From NCBI RefSeq assembly GCF_900110205.1, contig NZ_FOCV01000001.1:186001-250000 (forward strand): a DNA stretch of 64,000 bases, in the 5' to 3' direction. A model generated the notes under the pieces. The model was given only the letters and a program-made list of their open reading frames with translations, was not told the origin of the DNA and ran no database searches. The translations under genes and the position numbers were made by a program. The DNA is from Rhizobium tibeticum (GTDB taxonomy: Bacteria > Pseudomonadota > Alphaproteobacteria > Rhizobiales > Rhizobiaceae). Below are positions 45,306 to 53,750 of this stretch, one piece after another. The number at the start of each line of letters is the position of its first letter. Position 1 is the stretch's first letter.

Positions 45306-46091
45306 TCATGCCGAAGTGTTTTTCCTGACATCCTCCGCAAGTTCCTGCATGAGGTCGATCGGAATGCGGCCGATCAACATGAAGGCGTGCGTTGCGTTTG
45401 ACCAGTAGACAACGTTCATGCCGTGCCGGCCTTCGACGTCAGGCTCCTTCATGCCAACATCCGAGCGCACGATGCAGAGTGCCAACGGGCCCGTCTCCGG
45501 GTCCAGATAGGCAATCTGCGCCAGCGGCTTGTCGTCATACTGCAACAGCTGGGCGCGCTTGAACTCGATGCCCGGCAGCGACACGGCTTCGGGTGACAGG
45601 GAAAGCCCAAGCTTATCGTCGAAGCGGGCAAGTTGTTCAGCCTGCGCGTCATCGGACGGCGACGGGCCGGCCAAAGTATCCGCTGTATAGAGGGCGATGT
45701 ATTCTGCAACGATAGCGCGCCATTCGCTGCTTTCATCAGGGGCATGAACGCGATTGCGTATCCCGATGAAGGCCCGGTCGGCCACGACACCGGCGACGAG
45801 GCAGGCAGCAAGCGCGCCAAGGAAGCCGCGGCGACTGGAGCGCGCGGGCTTTGCGGCGACCGGCACAATGCCAAGCATGGCATCGAGCTCTGCCTTGGGT
45901 GCTGCGGCAAGCAGCGACTCGAAAGCTTGCTTGAACGCAAGGCTGCTCTGCGACAGGAACTCCAATCTTGCGGCCACACGCTCGTTCGAACCGAGAAGCG
46001 CTTCGATGCGCGATGCTTCGATCTCCGACAGTTCACCGTCGATATAGGCCGTCAATTCCTCATCGGTGGGGATTGGGTTCTTGTCGTTCAT
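45306..46091 (-). CDS. Membrane-bound anti-sigma factor
   Basis: 261 aa. The N-terminal 80 residues are a helical sigma-binding domain (TDEELTAYIDGELSEIEASRIEALLG), followed by one membrane segment near residues 88-106 (RRGFLGALAACLVAGVVADR) and a periplasmic domain. This is the layout of one-pass anti-sigma factors that hold an ECF sigma at the inner membrane until a signal appears. There is no HxxxCxxC zinc motif in the N-terminal part, so it is not the ZAS type. Its ATG overlaps the sigma stop by 4 bp. Confidence 0.87.
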   Translation of the reverse strand: MNDKNPIPTDEELTAYIDGELSEIEASRIEALLGSNERVAARLEFLSQSSLAFKQAFESLLAAAPKAELDAMLGIVPVAAKPARSSRRGFLGALAACLVAGVVADRAFIGIRNRVHAPDESSEWRAIVAEYIALYTADTLAGPSPSDDAQAEQLARFDDKLGLSLSPEAVSLPGIEFKRAQLLQYDDKPLAQIAYLDPETGPLALCIVRSDVGMKEPDVEGRHGMNVVYWSNATHAFMLIGRIPIDLMQELAEDVRKNTSA

Positions 46092-46606
46092 GTGGCCCCC
46101 TCTCCCGAGACGCTGGCTGCGATCTTGGCGCGCGCGGCGGCAAGGCGGCTCATCACGGTGCCAATCGGGATATCCAAAACGCTTGCCACCTCCTTGTAGG
46201 AAAGACCCTCCACATAGGCGAGGAAGACCGCGGCCCGTTGCGCATCCGGCAGCGCATTGACCAGCCGCAGAACCTGGTTTGCCATGACATGCATTTCCGT
46301 GTCGCGAGCGCCATCGACGACCAAGGCCTCGTCTGCATCGACGAAGCCCTGACCGAGGCGCACACGTTGTGACCGGATCTCATTCAGCCAGATGGAATGC
46401 AGGATGGAGAACAGCCAGCGGTCCAGCCGCGTTCCTGCCTCGAACTGCTCGACGCGCTCGAGGGCGCGCAGGCAGGTCTGTTGCACGAGATCGTCGGCAA
46501 CGTCGCGGCGATGCGAGAGCACAAGGCCATAGCGCCAAAGCCGCAACAGATTGTCCGCCAGGCCGCTTCTGATATCGGCTTCGCTTGCGATGAGAGCCTC
46601 CGCCAC
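46088..46606 (-). CDS. ECF-subfamily RNA polymerase sigma factor
   Basis: 172 aa. Region 2 (ADNLLRLWRYGLVLSHRRDVADDLVQQTCLRALERV) and region 4 ([41 protein letters not shown]) are clear. I placed the start at the GTG at 46606, with GGAAGGAAAA 6 nt upstream. A longer frame from ATG 46693 overlaps what looks like the sigma's own promoter, so it is unlikely. It is translationally coupled to the anti-sigma gene. Confidence 0.85.
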   Translation of the reverse strand: MAEALIASEADIRSGLADNLLRLWRYGLVLSHRRDVADDLVQQTCLRALERVEQFEAGTRLDRWLFSILHSIWLNEIRSQRVRLGQGFVDADEALVVDGARDTEMHVMANQVLRLVNALPDAQRAAVFLAYVEGLSYKEVASVLDIPIGTVMSRLAAARAKIAASVSGEGAT

Positions 46607-46617
46607 GGGTTTTCCTT

Positions 46618-46648
46618 CCAAAGCCGCCGGTTGCACCGGCGGCTTTGG
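46618..46648. promoter_or_regulatory. Perfect 13-bp hairpin in the sigma gene leader
   Basis: CCAAAGCCGCCGG (46618-46630) pairs exactly with CCGGCGGCTTTGG (46636-46648) around the loop TTGCA. It lies in the leader directly upstream of the ribosome site of the sigma gene. It may block or protect the ribosome site or act as an attenuator; there is no T-run. Confidence 0.6.
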
Positions 46649-46679
46649 TATTGCGCGACTATAGGCAGGAAATGTGGTG

Positions 46680-46704
46680 TACGCGACCGGCATTTGGTAG
46701 TTCC
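46680..46704 (-). promoter_or_regulatory. Candidate ECF-type promoter of the sigma gene
   Basis: On the minus strand, GGAAC (46700-46704) and CGTA (46680-46683) are separated by 16 bases, close to the GGAAC-N16-CGTT form used by many ECF sigma factors. The position fits self-regulation. I did not find a similar pair upstream of the neighbouring TPR gene. Confidence 0.5.
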
Positions 46705-46752
46705 CGTTCAACCGAGATTGCACATTCCCGCTTCTCGTCAGGGTCACAGCTT

Positions 46753-47328
46753 CTAGGGCTTGAGGATCGCTTCGTTGAGATCGCGATACGCCTCGCATTC
46801 CGTGCCGCAGATCGCCTTGATCGTTTCGAGCTGTTCCTTGGCGAGATCCAGGCGCCCCTTGACGACGTATGCTTCGCCGAGATATTCGCGCACCTGCGCA
46901 TACTTGGGATCAAGTTCGACAGACTTCAGGTAGTAGGAAATTCCTTCATCCGTGCGGCCAAGCTTGCGGGTGGCGTAGCCGCGATAATTCAGGGCCTCGG
47001 CAGTATTCGGGTTCTTCAACGTATCGAGCATGGCAAGCGCTTCTTCATAGCGTCCGGCCTTCGCCAGCGAATAGGCATAGTCCGTGCGGTTTTCTTCCGT
47101 CACGTTGGCGCTGCTCTGCTTGACGCACCTCTTCGTCCTCTTGTCGTACATCTGGCCCTTCTTGCAGGTCGGCATCGTGCCGCTGCTGCCGCCAGAACTA
47201 CCGGCGCCACTTGAGCCGCTACCGCCGCTGCCACCGCCGCCTATCGCGAAAGCAGGGGCGGAAAGCGCAAATGCGGCAATGCAGCCGCCGACCAGGATGG
47301 AAGCAATGCGAACAGTCGCGATCGTCAT
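46753..47328 (-). CDS. Secreted TPR protein with Gly/Ser-rich region
   Basis: 191 aa. A signal peptide (MTIATVRIASILVGGCIAAFALSAPAFA) is followed by a Gly/Ser run (IGGGGSGGSGSSGAGSSGG), a two-cysteine segment (TCKKGQMYDKRTKRCVK) and TPR-like helices from about residue 75 (DYAYSLAKAGRYEEALAML; ALNYRGYATRKLGRTDEGISYY; AYVVKGRLDLAKEQLETI). It should act as a periplasmic scaffold. AGGAGAT precedes the ATG at 47328. It lies upstream of the ECF sigma gene in the same direction and is divergent from the polyketide synthase gene. Confidence 0.83.
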   Translation of the reverse strand: MTIATVRIASILVGGCIAAFALSAPAFAIGGGGSGGSGSSGAGSSGGSSGTMPTCKKGQMYDKRTKRCVKQSSANVTEENRTDYAYSLAKAGRYEEALAMLDTLKNPNTAEALNYRGYATRKLGRTDEGISYYLKSVELDPKYAQVREYLGEAYVVKGRLDLAKEQLETIKAICGTECEAYRDLNEAILKP

Positions 47329-47350
47329 GGGATATCTCCTAGGAAAATGA

Positions 47351-47437
47351 CGTTGGCGCCGAATGAACACCGTTGCCCGGAACTTTATTCGATGGCTGCT
47401 CTTCTTTTTCTCGTCGCGCGGTCCCGGCGCCAACGAA
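47351..47437. promoter_or_regulatory. Inverted repeat in the TPR/polyketide synthase divergent region
   Basis: CGTTGGCGCC (47351-47360) and GGCGCCAACG (47428-47437) are perfect 10-bp inverted repeats 67 bp apart, in the 163 bp between the TPR gene and the type III PKS gene. Both sites are GGCGCC-centred. A shared regulator binding at both is possible. Confidence 0.35.
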
Positions 47438-47491
47438 TAAATGCAGGTCTGAGGTGTTAGCCGCTCACGCGCCGGTCAGAAGGAGTATTCC

Positions 47492-48544
47492 GTGAGCGAT
47501 ACCGTGAAATTACTGAGTCTTGCCGTCGCGACGCCCGAGCATGTCATTACACAAAAGGAAGCAGCGGAGACCTCCGCTCGCCTGTTCTCGTCCCGCTTCA
47601 GGGACTTTTCGCATCTCGCCAGCGTCTTTGACAATGCGGGCATCCGGAAACGCTATGCCGCGCGTCCCCTCGAATGGTTCATCGAGCCGCATGGCTGGCA
47701 GGACCGCATGGAAGCCTATGGCGAGGTGGCGCGCAGCCTGTTTTTCGAGACAACCACCAATGCATTGAAGCAAGCGGGCCTGCAGGGACGCGACGTCGAC
47801 TGCATCGTCACCATCTCCTCCACCGGGATTGCGACACCGAGCCTCGATGCACAGCTCGCGCAGAGGATGGGCTTTCGCTCGGACATCGAACGCGTTCCCG
47901 TGTTCGGGCTCGGCTGCGCGGCCGGTGTTTCCGGTTTCGCCATTGCCTCGCGGTTTGCCCGGGATCGGCCGGGCAAGACAGTGCTTTTCGTCACAGTCGA
48001 ACTTTGCACGCTGGCGTTTCGGCTGGACGAGTTGACGCGCGCGAACATCATCGCCACGGCGCTTTTCGGCGACGGCGCCGCCGCCTGCATTCTCCGGGCG
48101 GGACCGGAGGGCAAGGCTGAGGTCGAGTCGACGGGCGAACATCTTTTCCCCGATACGCTTGGCATCATGGGCTGGAAGATCGACGACACCGGCTTCGGCG
48201 TGGTTCTTGCCCAATCGCTGCCGCCCTTTGCCGAGGCGGAACTCGGCCCGGCCGTTGACGGGATATTGGCGCGCAACGGCCTCTCGCGACGTGATATAGA
48301 TCGCTTCATCTGCCATCCCGGCGGCACAAGGGTGCTTGCAGCCCTGGAAAGCGCGCTGTCGCTTGAATCAGGAACTCTGGATCACGAGCGCGCGGTACTT
48401 GCCGAATATGGCAATATGTCGTCGCCCACGATTCTCTTCGTGCTCGAGCGTGCCCTGAAGGCAGGGCTGCCTGAGCGCAGCGCGATGGTCGCCATGGGGC
48501 CGGGTTTTACCGCAAGCTGCGTGACCTTGAAGAGAGTCGCATGA
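47492..48544 (+). CDS. Type III polyketide synthase
   Basis: 350 aa chalcone-synthase-like homodimeric enzyme. The catalytic triad is Cys in FGLGCAAGVSGFAIAS (near residue 144), His in FICHPGGTRVL (near 275) and Asn in YGNMSSPTILF (near 308). GTG start with AAGGAG 7 nt upstream. Bacterial members condense malonyl-CoA onto fatty acyl or aryl starters to give alkylpyrones or alkylresorcinols. The next gene overlaps by 4 bp and encodes an ICMT-like methyltransferase, the same pairing as BpsA-BpsB of Bacillus subtilis. Confidence 0.92.
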   Translation: MSDTVKLLSLAVATPEHVITQKEAAETSARLFSSRFRDFSHLASVFDNAGIRKRYAARPLEWFIEPHGWQDRMEAYGEVARSLFFETTTNALKQAGLQGRDVDCIVTISSTGIATPSLDAQLAQRMGFRSDIERVPVFGLGCAAGVSGFAIASRFARDRPGKTVLFVTVELCTLAFRLDELTRANIIATALFGDGAAACILRAGPEGKAEVESTGEHLFPDTLGIMGWKIDDTGFGVVLAQSLPPFAEAELGPAVDGILARNGLSRRDIDRFICHPGGTRVLAALESALSLESGTLDHERAVLAEYGNMSSPTILFVLERALKAGLPERSAMVAMGPGFTASCVTLKRVA

Positions 48545-49044
48545 TGTGGCCCTCCGTTGCACTCCTCGCCTTCGTGACGGCACAGCGCCTCGCGGAACTT
48601 GCCCTTGCCCGCCACAATACGCAGGTGCTTCTGAGCAGCGGTGCGAAGGAGGTCGCGCCGCAGCACTATCCTTACATGGTGGCCCTGCATAGCTGCTGGA
48701 TCGCCGGATTGTGGTTGCTGGCGATGGGCCGCCCGGTCGACCCGATATGGTTTGCCATTTTCATCGTTCTACAGGCAGGCCGGCTCTGGGTCATCGGCAC
48801 GCTCAAGGGGCGATGGACGACACGCATCATCGTGCTGCAGAGCGCTCCACTTGTCAGCAGCGGCCCCTACCGGTTCATGGCCCATCCGAATTATGCTGTC
48901 GTGGCAGGCGAGATCGCCGTGCTTCCTCTGGCCTTCGGGATGCCCGTCTACGCGGCGATATTCTCGGTGCTCAACGCGGCAGTGCTTTATGTCCGCATCA
49001 AAGCCGAAAACGAGGCGCTGAAAACGACAATGTTTTTGAAATGA
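48541..49044 (+). CDS. Isoprenylcysteine methyltransferase-like enzyme paired with the PKS
   Basis: 167 aa with about four membrane segments and the ICMT-family motif GPYRFMAHPNYAVVAGEIAVLPLAF near the C terminus, followed by RIKAENEALKTT. Such membrane methyltransferases can O-methylate lipophilic polyketide products. The ATG overlaps the PKS stop (ATGA), so coexpression is assured. I infer an alkylpyrone or resorcinol methyl ether as product. Confidence 0.85.
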   Translation: MMWPSVALLAFVTAQRLAELALARHNTQVLLSSGAKEVAPQHYPYMVALHSCWIAGLWLLAMGRPVDPIWFAIFIVLQAGRLWVIGTLKGRWTTRIIVLQSAPLVSSGPYRFMAHPNYAVVAGEIAVLPLAFGMPVYAAIFSVLNAAVLYVRIKAENEALKTTMFLK

Positions 49045-49118
49045 AACGAGATTTTTCGTTTGCGTGCAGCGCGTCGGAGCGGCATTTTCATTGCTTGCAA
49101 TAAGTGGACTGCCCGGCA

Positions 49119-50366
49119 ATGACAAAGAACGCAATTATACTTGGCGCCGGCATCGTCGGCGTCTCGACGGCCATTCACCTGCAGCGCAGGGGGCTGCAGG
49201 TGACGTTGATCGACCGCAAGGCGCCAGGCAATGAAACCTCGTTCGGCAACGCCGGTCTCATTCAGCGCGAAGGCGTCGTGCCATACGGCTTTCCGCAGCA
49301 GCTCGGCCTTTTGATACGCTACGCCTTCAACAACCGTATCGACGCCCACTATCACCTCAAGGCGCTGCCCGGACAGCTTGCCTTCCTCGCCCGCTACTGG
49401 TGGAATTCCAATGCCAAGCGCCACGAGATGATCTCCCGCGCCTATGCCCCGCTCATCGAGCACTCGATTTCCGAGCACAACGATCTGATCGAAGCGTCCA
49501 ATGCGCAGCATCTGATCCGCAAGGATGGCTGGATGGAAATCTTCCGCACGGCCGGCCGGCGCGATGCCGAATTCGCCGAGGCCGAGCGGCTGCGGGCCGA
49601 GTTCGGCGTCATGCACGAGCAGTTGGACGCCACCGCCGTGGCGCGGCTCGAACCCCATATCAAGGGAGATTTCCTCGGCGGCCTGCGGTGGCGTGATCCA
49701 TGGTCGGTGCTCGACCCGCATGGCTTGACGATGGCCTATCGCTCCTATTTCGAGAGTCTCGGCGGCAGGTGTGTCACCGGTGACGCCAACTCCCTTGGTC
49801 GCTCCGGCGCGAGCTGGCGGGTGGTGACCAGCGAAGGCCCGCTGGACGCGGAGGATGTGGTCCTGGCGCTCGGCCCCTGGGCCGCAATTGCGACACGTCG
49901 GCTCGGCTACGCCTTCCCGCTCGGCGTCAAGCGCGGCTATCACATGCACTATGCCGCAGCAAACAATGCGACCCTCAACAACTGGACGCTCGATGCTGAG
50001 CGGGGTTACTTCCTTGCACCGATGAGCCGCGGCATCCGGCTGACGACTGGTGCTGAATTCGCCGCGCTGGATGCGCCGAAGACACCCGTGCAGCTCGACC
50101 GTGCCGAGAAGGTGGCACGAATGGTCTTTCCGCTCGGCGAAAGGCTTGATCCGGAGCCATGGATGGGCGCCCGCCCCTGCACGCCTGATATGATGCCCAT
50201 CATTGGAAAGGCGCCCCGACACGACGGATTATGGTTCGCATTCGGCCACGCACATCACGGGTTGACGCTCGGGCCGGTCACCGGCCGCGTCCTAGCGGAA
50301 GTGATCACCGGCGGGGCGCCGTTCATCAACATTTCTGCCTATTCGCCGCAGCGCTTCAACCCATAA
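49119..50366 (+). CDS. FAD-dependent D-amino acid dehydrogenase-like oxidoreductase
   Basis: 415 aa DAO-superfamily flavoprotein. The N-terminal dinucleotide motif is IILGAGIVGVSTAIHLQRRG, and the C-terminal FAD-contacting segment is HHGLTLGPVTGRVLAE with TPDMMPIIGKAP. This matches DadA-type D-amino acid dehydrogenases, which pass electrons to the respiratory chain. The ATG at 49119 (MTKNAIILG) was preferred over one five codons upstream. It follows the PKS pair by 74 bp in the same direction; whether it shares a pathway is unclear. Confidence 0.88.
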   Translation: MTKNAIILGAGIVGVSTAIHLQRRGLQVTLIDRKAPGNETSFGNAGLIQREGVVPYGFPQQLGLLIRYAFNNRIDAHYHLKALPGQLAFLARYWWNSNAKRHEMISRAYAPLIEHSISEHNDLIEASNAQHLIRKDGWMEIFRTAGRRDAEFAEAERLRAEFGVMHEQLDATAVARLEPHIKGDFLGGLRWRDPWSVLDPHGLTMAYRSYFESLGGRCVTGDANSLGRSGASWRVVTSEGPLDAEDVVLALGPWAAIATRRLGYAFPLGVKRGYHMHYAAANNATLNNWTLDAERGYFLAPMSRGIRLTTGAEFAALDAPKTPVQLDRAEKVARMVFPLGERLDPEPWMGARPCTPDMMPIIGKAPRHDGLWFAFGHAHHGLTLGPVTGRVLAEVITGGAPFINISAYSPQRFNP

Positions 50367-50593
50367 GCAACGCCTGCATACCGGTTATCGCTGGGCAGTG
50401 GCGTCATCTGCCGGCAACGTCATCGGGGTTTGCCTGCGGCCGTATTTCTTGTTCGAGGAGAAAGTCCTGCTACGGACCGACGGCGAGCGCGGGATGCCGA
50501 AAGTGTGAGCTTTTTTCCGCTGAAATCCCGCTCTATCTCTTTTATCCAAATCAGGATTCAGGTTTTGGGCCATCGGCCTAAGATCATCCTGGT

Positions 50594-51142
50594 CTAAGCG
50601 ATTCCGAAAGACTTGAGACCGCGGAGCGCCGTCTGCGCGATCCCTCCGATCGTATCGTCGATATCGACGGTCACGACGCCAGGCTCACCGGTTGGCACTT
50701 CGAGTGTCGCGAGTTGGCTTTCGAGCAACGATGGGGGCATGAAGTGGCCCTTGCGCTCGCCCATTCGTTTCGTCAACAGCTCCTTCGAGCCCGACAGATA
50801 GACGAAAAACAGATCGCCATTCACCGCCTTGCGCAGCCGGTCGCGATAAATGCGCTTCAACGCCGAACAGGAAACGACAACACCCTGCCCGCGATCAAGC
50901 GACGCTTTCATCGTTTGACCGATCAGGTCGAGCCAAGGCATGCGGTCGTCATCCGTCAGCGGAATGCCTTTCGACATCTTCTCGACATTCGATGTCGGAT
51001 GAAGCTGGTCGCCCTCGACAAATTGCGTGGCGAGGGCTTCCGAAATACTCAGGCCAATGGAGGATTTGCCGCAACCACTGACCCCCATGACGATGATGGC
51101 GTAAGGGGCCCCATTGTCTCTGGCATCGCTCATCTCGCTCAT
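50594..51142 (-). CDS. gntK: Gluconokinase
   Basis: 182 aa small P-loop kinase. The Walker A is VMGVSGCGKSSIG. Other GntK signatures are FVEGDQLHP, NVEKMSKGIPLTDDDRMPWL, VVSCSALKRIYRD and MGERKGHFMPPSLLESQLATLE. It phosphorylates D-gluconate to 6-phosphogluconate. A GTG at 51145 and ATGs at 51142 and 51133 are all possible starts. No gnt transporter or dehydratase is adjacent. Confidence 0.93.
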   Translation of the reverse strand: MSEMSDARDNGAPYAIIVMGVSGCGKSSIGLSISEALATQFVEGDQLHPTSNVEKMSKGIPLTDDDRMPWLDLIGQTMKASLDRGQGVVVSCSALKRIYRDRLRKAVNGDLFFVYLSGSKELLTKRMGERKGHFMPPSLLESQLATLEVPTGEPGVVTVDIDDTIGGIAQTALRGLKSFGIA

Positions 51143-51176
51143 CACTCCAGCACCGGTGCCGCCAACGCTGGCGTGA

Positions 51177-52016
51177 CTACGAAGCTACCAGGGCGGCATT
51201 CTTGCGAGCAATACGCGCCCTGATGGTTTCGACATCGGCGCGCGGCGTGGCCGCAAACAATGTCTTCGTGTAGCTGTGCTGCGGATCATTGAAAACCTGA
51301 TCCCGCGTGCCGTATTCCACAGCCTCTCCGAAATACATCACCATGACATCGTCGGCCATGTAGCGGACGACCGACAGGTCGTGGCTGATGAAGACATAGG
51401 TGAGGTTCAGTTCGTCCTGCAGGTCCGCGAGCAGATTGAGCACCTGTGCCTGGACCGAGAGATCAAGCGCGGACACCGGCTCGTCGAGAACCAGGAGCCT
51501 CGGCTCCAACATCAGAGCGCGGGCGATCGCGATGCGCTGACGCTGGCCGCCGGAGAACATATGCGGATAGCGGTTGAAATGGATCTCCTGCAGGCCGACC
51601 TTCTTGAGCATCGCCATCGCCAATTCGCGCCGCTCAGCGGCGGGCGTATCGGTGTTGATGATCAGGGGCTCCATCAGGATGTCGCCGATCTTCTTGCGCG
51701 GGTTGAGCGAACCGTATGGGTTCTGGAAGACGATCTGGACCTTGCGGCGAATTTCCGGTGTCATATCGCCCGCAGCGATATCGACCTTCTTGCCATCGAT
51801 GAACAGGTCTCCGCCACTCGCCGGATCAATCATGGTGACGATGCGGGCAAGGGTAGACTTGCCGCAACCGCTTTCGCCGACAATCGCCAGCGTCTTGCCC
51901 TGCTCCACCTTGAAGCTGACGCCCTTGACGGCATGCACGGTTCTCTCCTTCTTGAAGAGGCCGCCCGGCAGATAATAGTTGCGGACAATATTCTTTGCTT
52001 CGAGGACTGGCGTCAT
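51177..52016 (-). CDS. dppF: Dipeptide ABC transporter ATP-binding protein DppF
   Basis: 279 aa ATPase. Walker A GESGCGKSTLARI, signature SGGQRQRIAIARAL, Walker B LLVLDEPVSALD, and the H-loop SHDLSVVRYMAD. The N-terminal NYYLPGGLFKKERTVHAVKGVSF is the DppF/OppF mark. It powers uptake with DppD. Its start overlaps the dppD stop by 4 bp, and it is the last gene of the operon. Confidence 0.93.
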   Translation of the reverse strand: MTPVLEAKNIVRNYYLPGGLFKKERTVHAVKGVSFKVEQGKTLAIVGESGCGKSTLARIVTMIDPASGGDLFIDGKKVDIAAGDMTPEIRRKVQIVFQNPYGSLNPRKKIGDILMEPLIINTDTPAAERRELAMAMLKKVGLQEIHFNRYPHMFSGGQRQRIAIARALMLEPRLLVLDEPVSALDLSVQAQVLNLLADLQDELNLTYVFISHDLSVVRYMADDVMVMYFGEAVEYGTRDQVFNDPQHSYTKTLFAATPRADVETIRARIARKNAALVAS

Positions 52017-52849
52017 TGGGCCGCTCCCTTGAAAATCTCGCCGATGGTCGGCAGCCGGTCGCCGGTGGCGTTCTCCGGCAGGGCGGCAAGCAGTGCCCGG
52101 GTATAGTCGCTCTTGGGGGACTCAAAGAGCGACAGGACGTCGGCCTCTTCCATCTTGCGGCCCTTGTATTGAACGATCACCCGATCGGCCGTCTCGGCGA
52201 CGACGCCCATATTGTGCGTAATCATGATGAGGCCCATCCGATGCTCCGCCTGCAGCCGCATCAGGAGATCGAGGATCTGCTTCTGAATGGTCACGTCGAG
52301 CGCAGTCGTCGGTTCGTCGGCGATCAGAAGCTTGGGATTGCAGGCGATCGCAATGGCGATCATGACGCGCTGGCACTGCCCACCCGACATCTGATGCGGG
52401 AAATGGCCGAGCCGTTCGGCAGGGTTGGGAATGCCAACCGCCTCGAACAGCTCGATCGCGCGCTTGCGTCGCGCAGCCTTGTCGAGACCCAGATGGATTC
52501 GCAGAACCTCTTCGATCTGAAAGCCGACCGTGAAGCAGGGATTGAGGCTGGCGATCGGCTCCTGGAAGATCATCGACATATCCTTGCCGATGATCTTGCG
52601 TCGTTCGCTTGCCGACATGCCAAGCAGACTACGGCCATCGAAGAGCATCTTGTCGGCCGTCACCTTTGCCGTCCACGGCAGAAGCCCCATCGCCGCGAGC
52701 ATCGAGACCGACTTACCGGAGCCAGATTCCCCAACGATTGCAAGAACTTCACCGGCATCGACCTTGAGCGACACACCATCAACGGCGCGAAACGGACCCG
52801 TAGACGTCTGGAATTCGACGGCGAGATTTTCAATTTCAAGAAGTGCCAT
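52013..52849 (-). CDS. dppD: Dipeptide ABC transporter ATP-binding protein DppD
   Basis: 278 aa. Walker [13 protein letters not shown], signature [15 protein letters not shown], Walker [14 protein letters not shown]-loop [12 protein letters not shown]. The Cys in the ABC signature (SGGQCQR, usually SGGQRQR or SGGMRQR) is a small oddity. It pairs with DppF. The gene starts 1 bp after the dppC stop. Confidence 0.92.
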   Translation of the reverse strand: MALLEIENLAVEFQTSTGPFRAVDGVSLKVDAGEVLAIVGESGSGKSVSMLAAMGLLPWTAKVTADKMLFDGRSLLGMSASERRKIIGKDMSMIFQEPIASLNPCFTVGFQIEEVLRIHLGLDKAARRKRAIELFEAVGIPNPAERLGHFPHQMSGGQCQRVMIAIAIACNPKLLIADEPTTALDVTIQKQILDLLMRLQAEHRMGLIMITHNMGVVAETADRVIVQYKGRKMEEADVLSLFESPKSDYTRALLAALPENATGDRLPTIGEIFKGAAQ

Positions 52850-52850
52850 C

Positions 52851-53741
52851 TCAGGACCTCTTCAGTTTGGGGTCAAGCGCATCGCGAAGACCGTCGCCCA
52901 TCAGGTTGATGGCGAGAACGGTGATGAGGATGCAGAGACCCGGGAAAGTAACGAGCCATGGCGAGCTTTGGAAGAATTCACGCGCGTCGGCAAGCATTGT
53001 GCCCCACTCTGACGTCGGGGGCTGGGCACCCATGCCGAGGAAGCCGAGAGCTGCGGCATCCAGGATTGCGGCAGAGAATGCGAGCGTCGCCTGGACGATC
53101 AGCGGCGCCAAGCAATTCGGCAGAATCGTCTTGAACATGAGACGGAACGTACCGGCGCCGGCCACGCGTGACGCTACGACATATTCCTTCTCGCGCTCAC
53201 TGATCACGGCGGCGCGCGTCAGGCGCACGAAATGCGGCTGATTGACGATCGAGATGGCGATCATGGCGTTCAGCAGGCCGGGACCCAGGACGGCGACCAG
53301 CACGAGGGCCAGCAGCAACGACGGGAAGGCCAGGATGATATCCATGACGCGCATGATGAAGGTGTCGACGCGACCGCGGAAATAGCCGGCAACGAGGCCG
53401 AGCAGTACGCCGGCGACGGCAGACAGCGATGCGACGACGAGGCCGATGAACAGCGAGAAGCGCGTGCCATAAATCAGGCGCGAAAGCATATCGCGACCGA
53501 CGGCATCCGTTCCGAGCAGGAACATCGAATTGCCCTTTTCCGACCACACCGGCGGCACACGCTGCATGCCGTCGAAAGGAACGTTCGGATCATGCGGGGC
53601 AATCAACGGCGCGAAGACCGCCATAAAAAGGACCAGCAGAAAGATGCCGAGGCCGATGACGGCGCCCTTGTTGCGAGAGAAGTAGTACCAGAACTCAGAG
53701 AGCCCCGACGGTTGGGTCGACTTGGTGGTTATCACACTCAT
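52851..53741 (-). CDS. dppC: Dipeptide ABC transporter permease DppC
   Basis: 296 aa with about six transmembrane segments. The N-terminal FSRNKGAVIGLGIFLLVLFMAVFAPLIAPHDP is the OppC/DppC type, and VASRVAGAGTFRLMFKTILPNCLAPLIVQ is the EAA loop that contacts the ATPases. ILDAAALGFLGMGAQPPTSEWG is also typical. It forms the membrane channel with DppB. Nine bases separate it from dppB. Confidence 0.94.
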   Translation of the reverse strand: MSVITTKSTQPSGLSEFWYYFSRNKGAVIGLGIFLLVLFMAVFAPLIAPHDPNVPFDGMQRVPPVWSEKGNSMFLLGTDAVGRDMLSRLIYGTRFSLFIGLVVASLSAVAGVLLGLVAGYFRGRVDTFIMRVMDIILAFPSLLLALVLVAVLGPGLLNAMIAISIVNQPHFVRLTRAAVISEREKEYVVASRVAGAGTFRLMFKTILPNCLAPLIVQATLAFSAAILDAAALGFLGMGAQPPTSEWGTMLADAREFFQSSPWLVTFPGLCILITVLAINLMGDGLRDALDPKLKRS

Positions 53742-53750
53742 AAGCCGCTC

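Noticed and set aside
46607..46693. Extending the ECF sigma gene to the ATG at 46693
   Set aside because: It would put the start between the putative -35 and -10 elements. The GTG at 46606 has a much better ribosome site and gives a normal ECF length.
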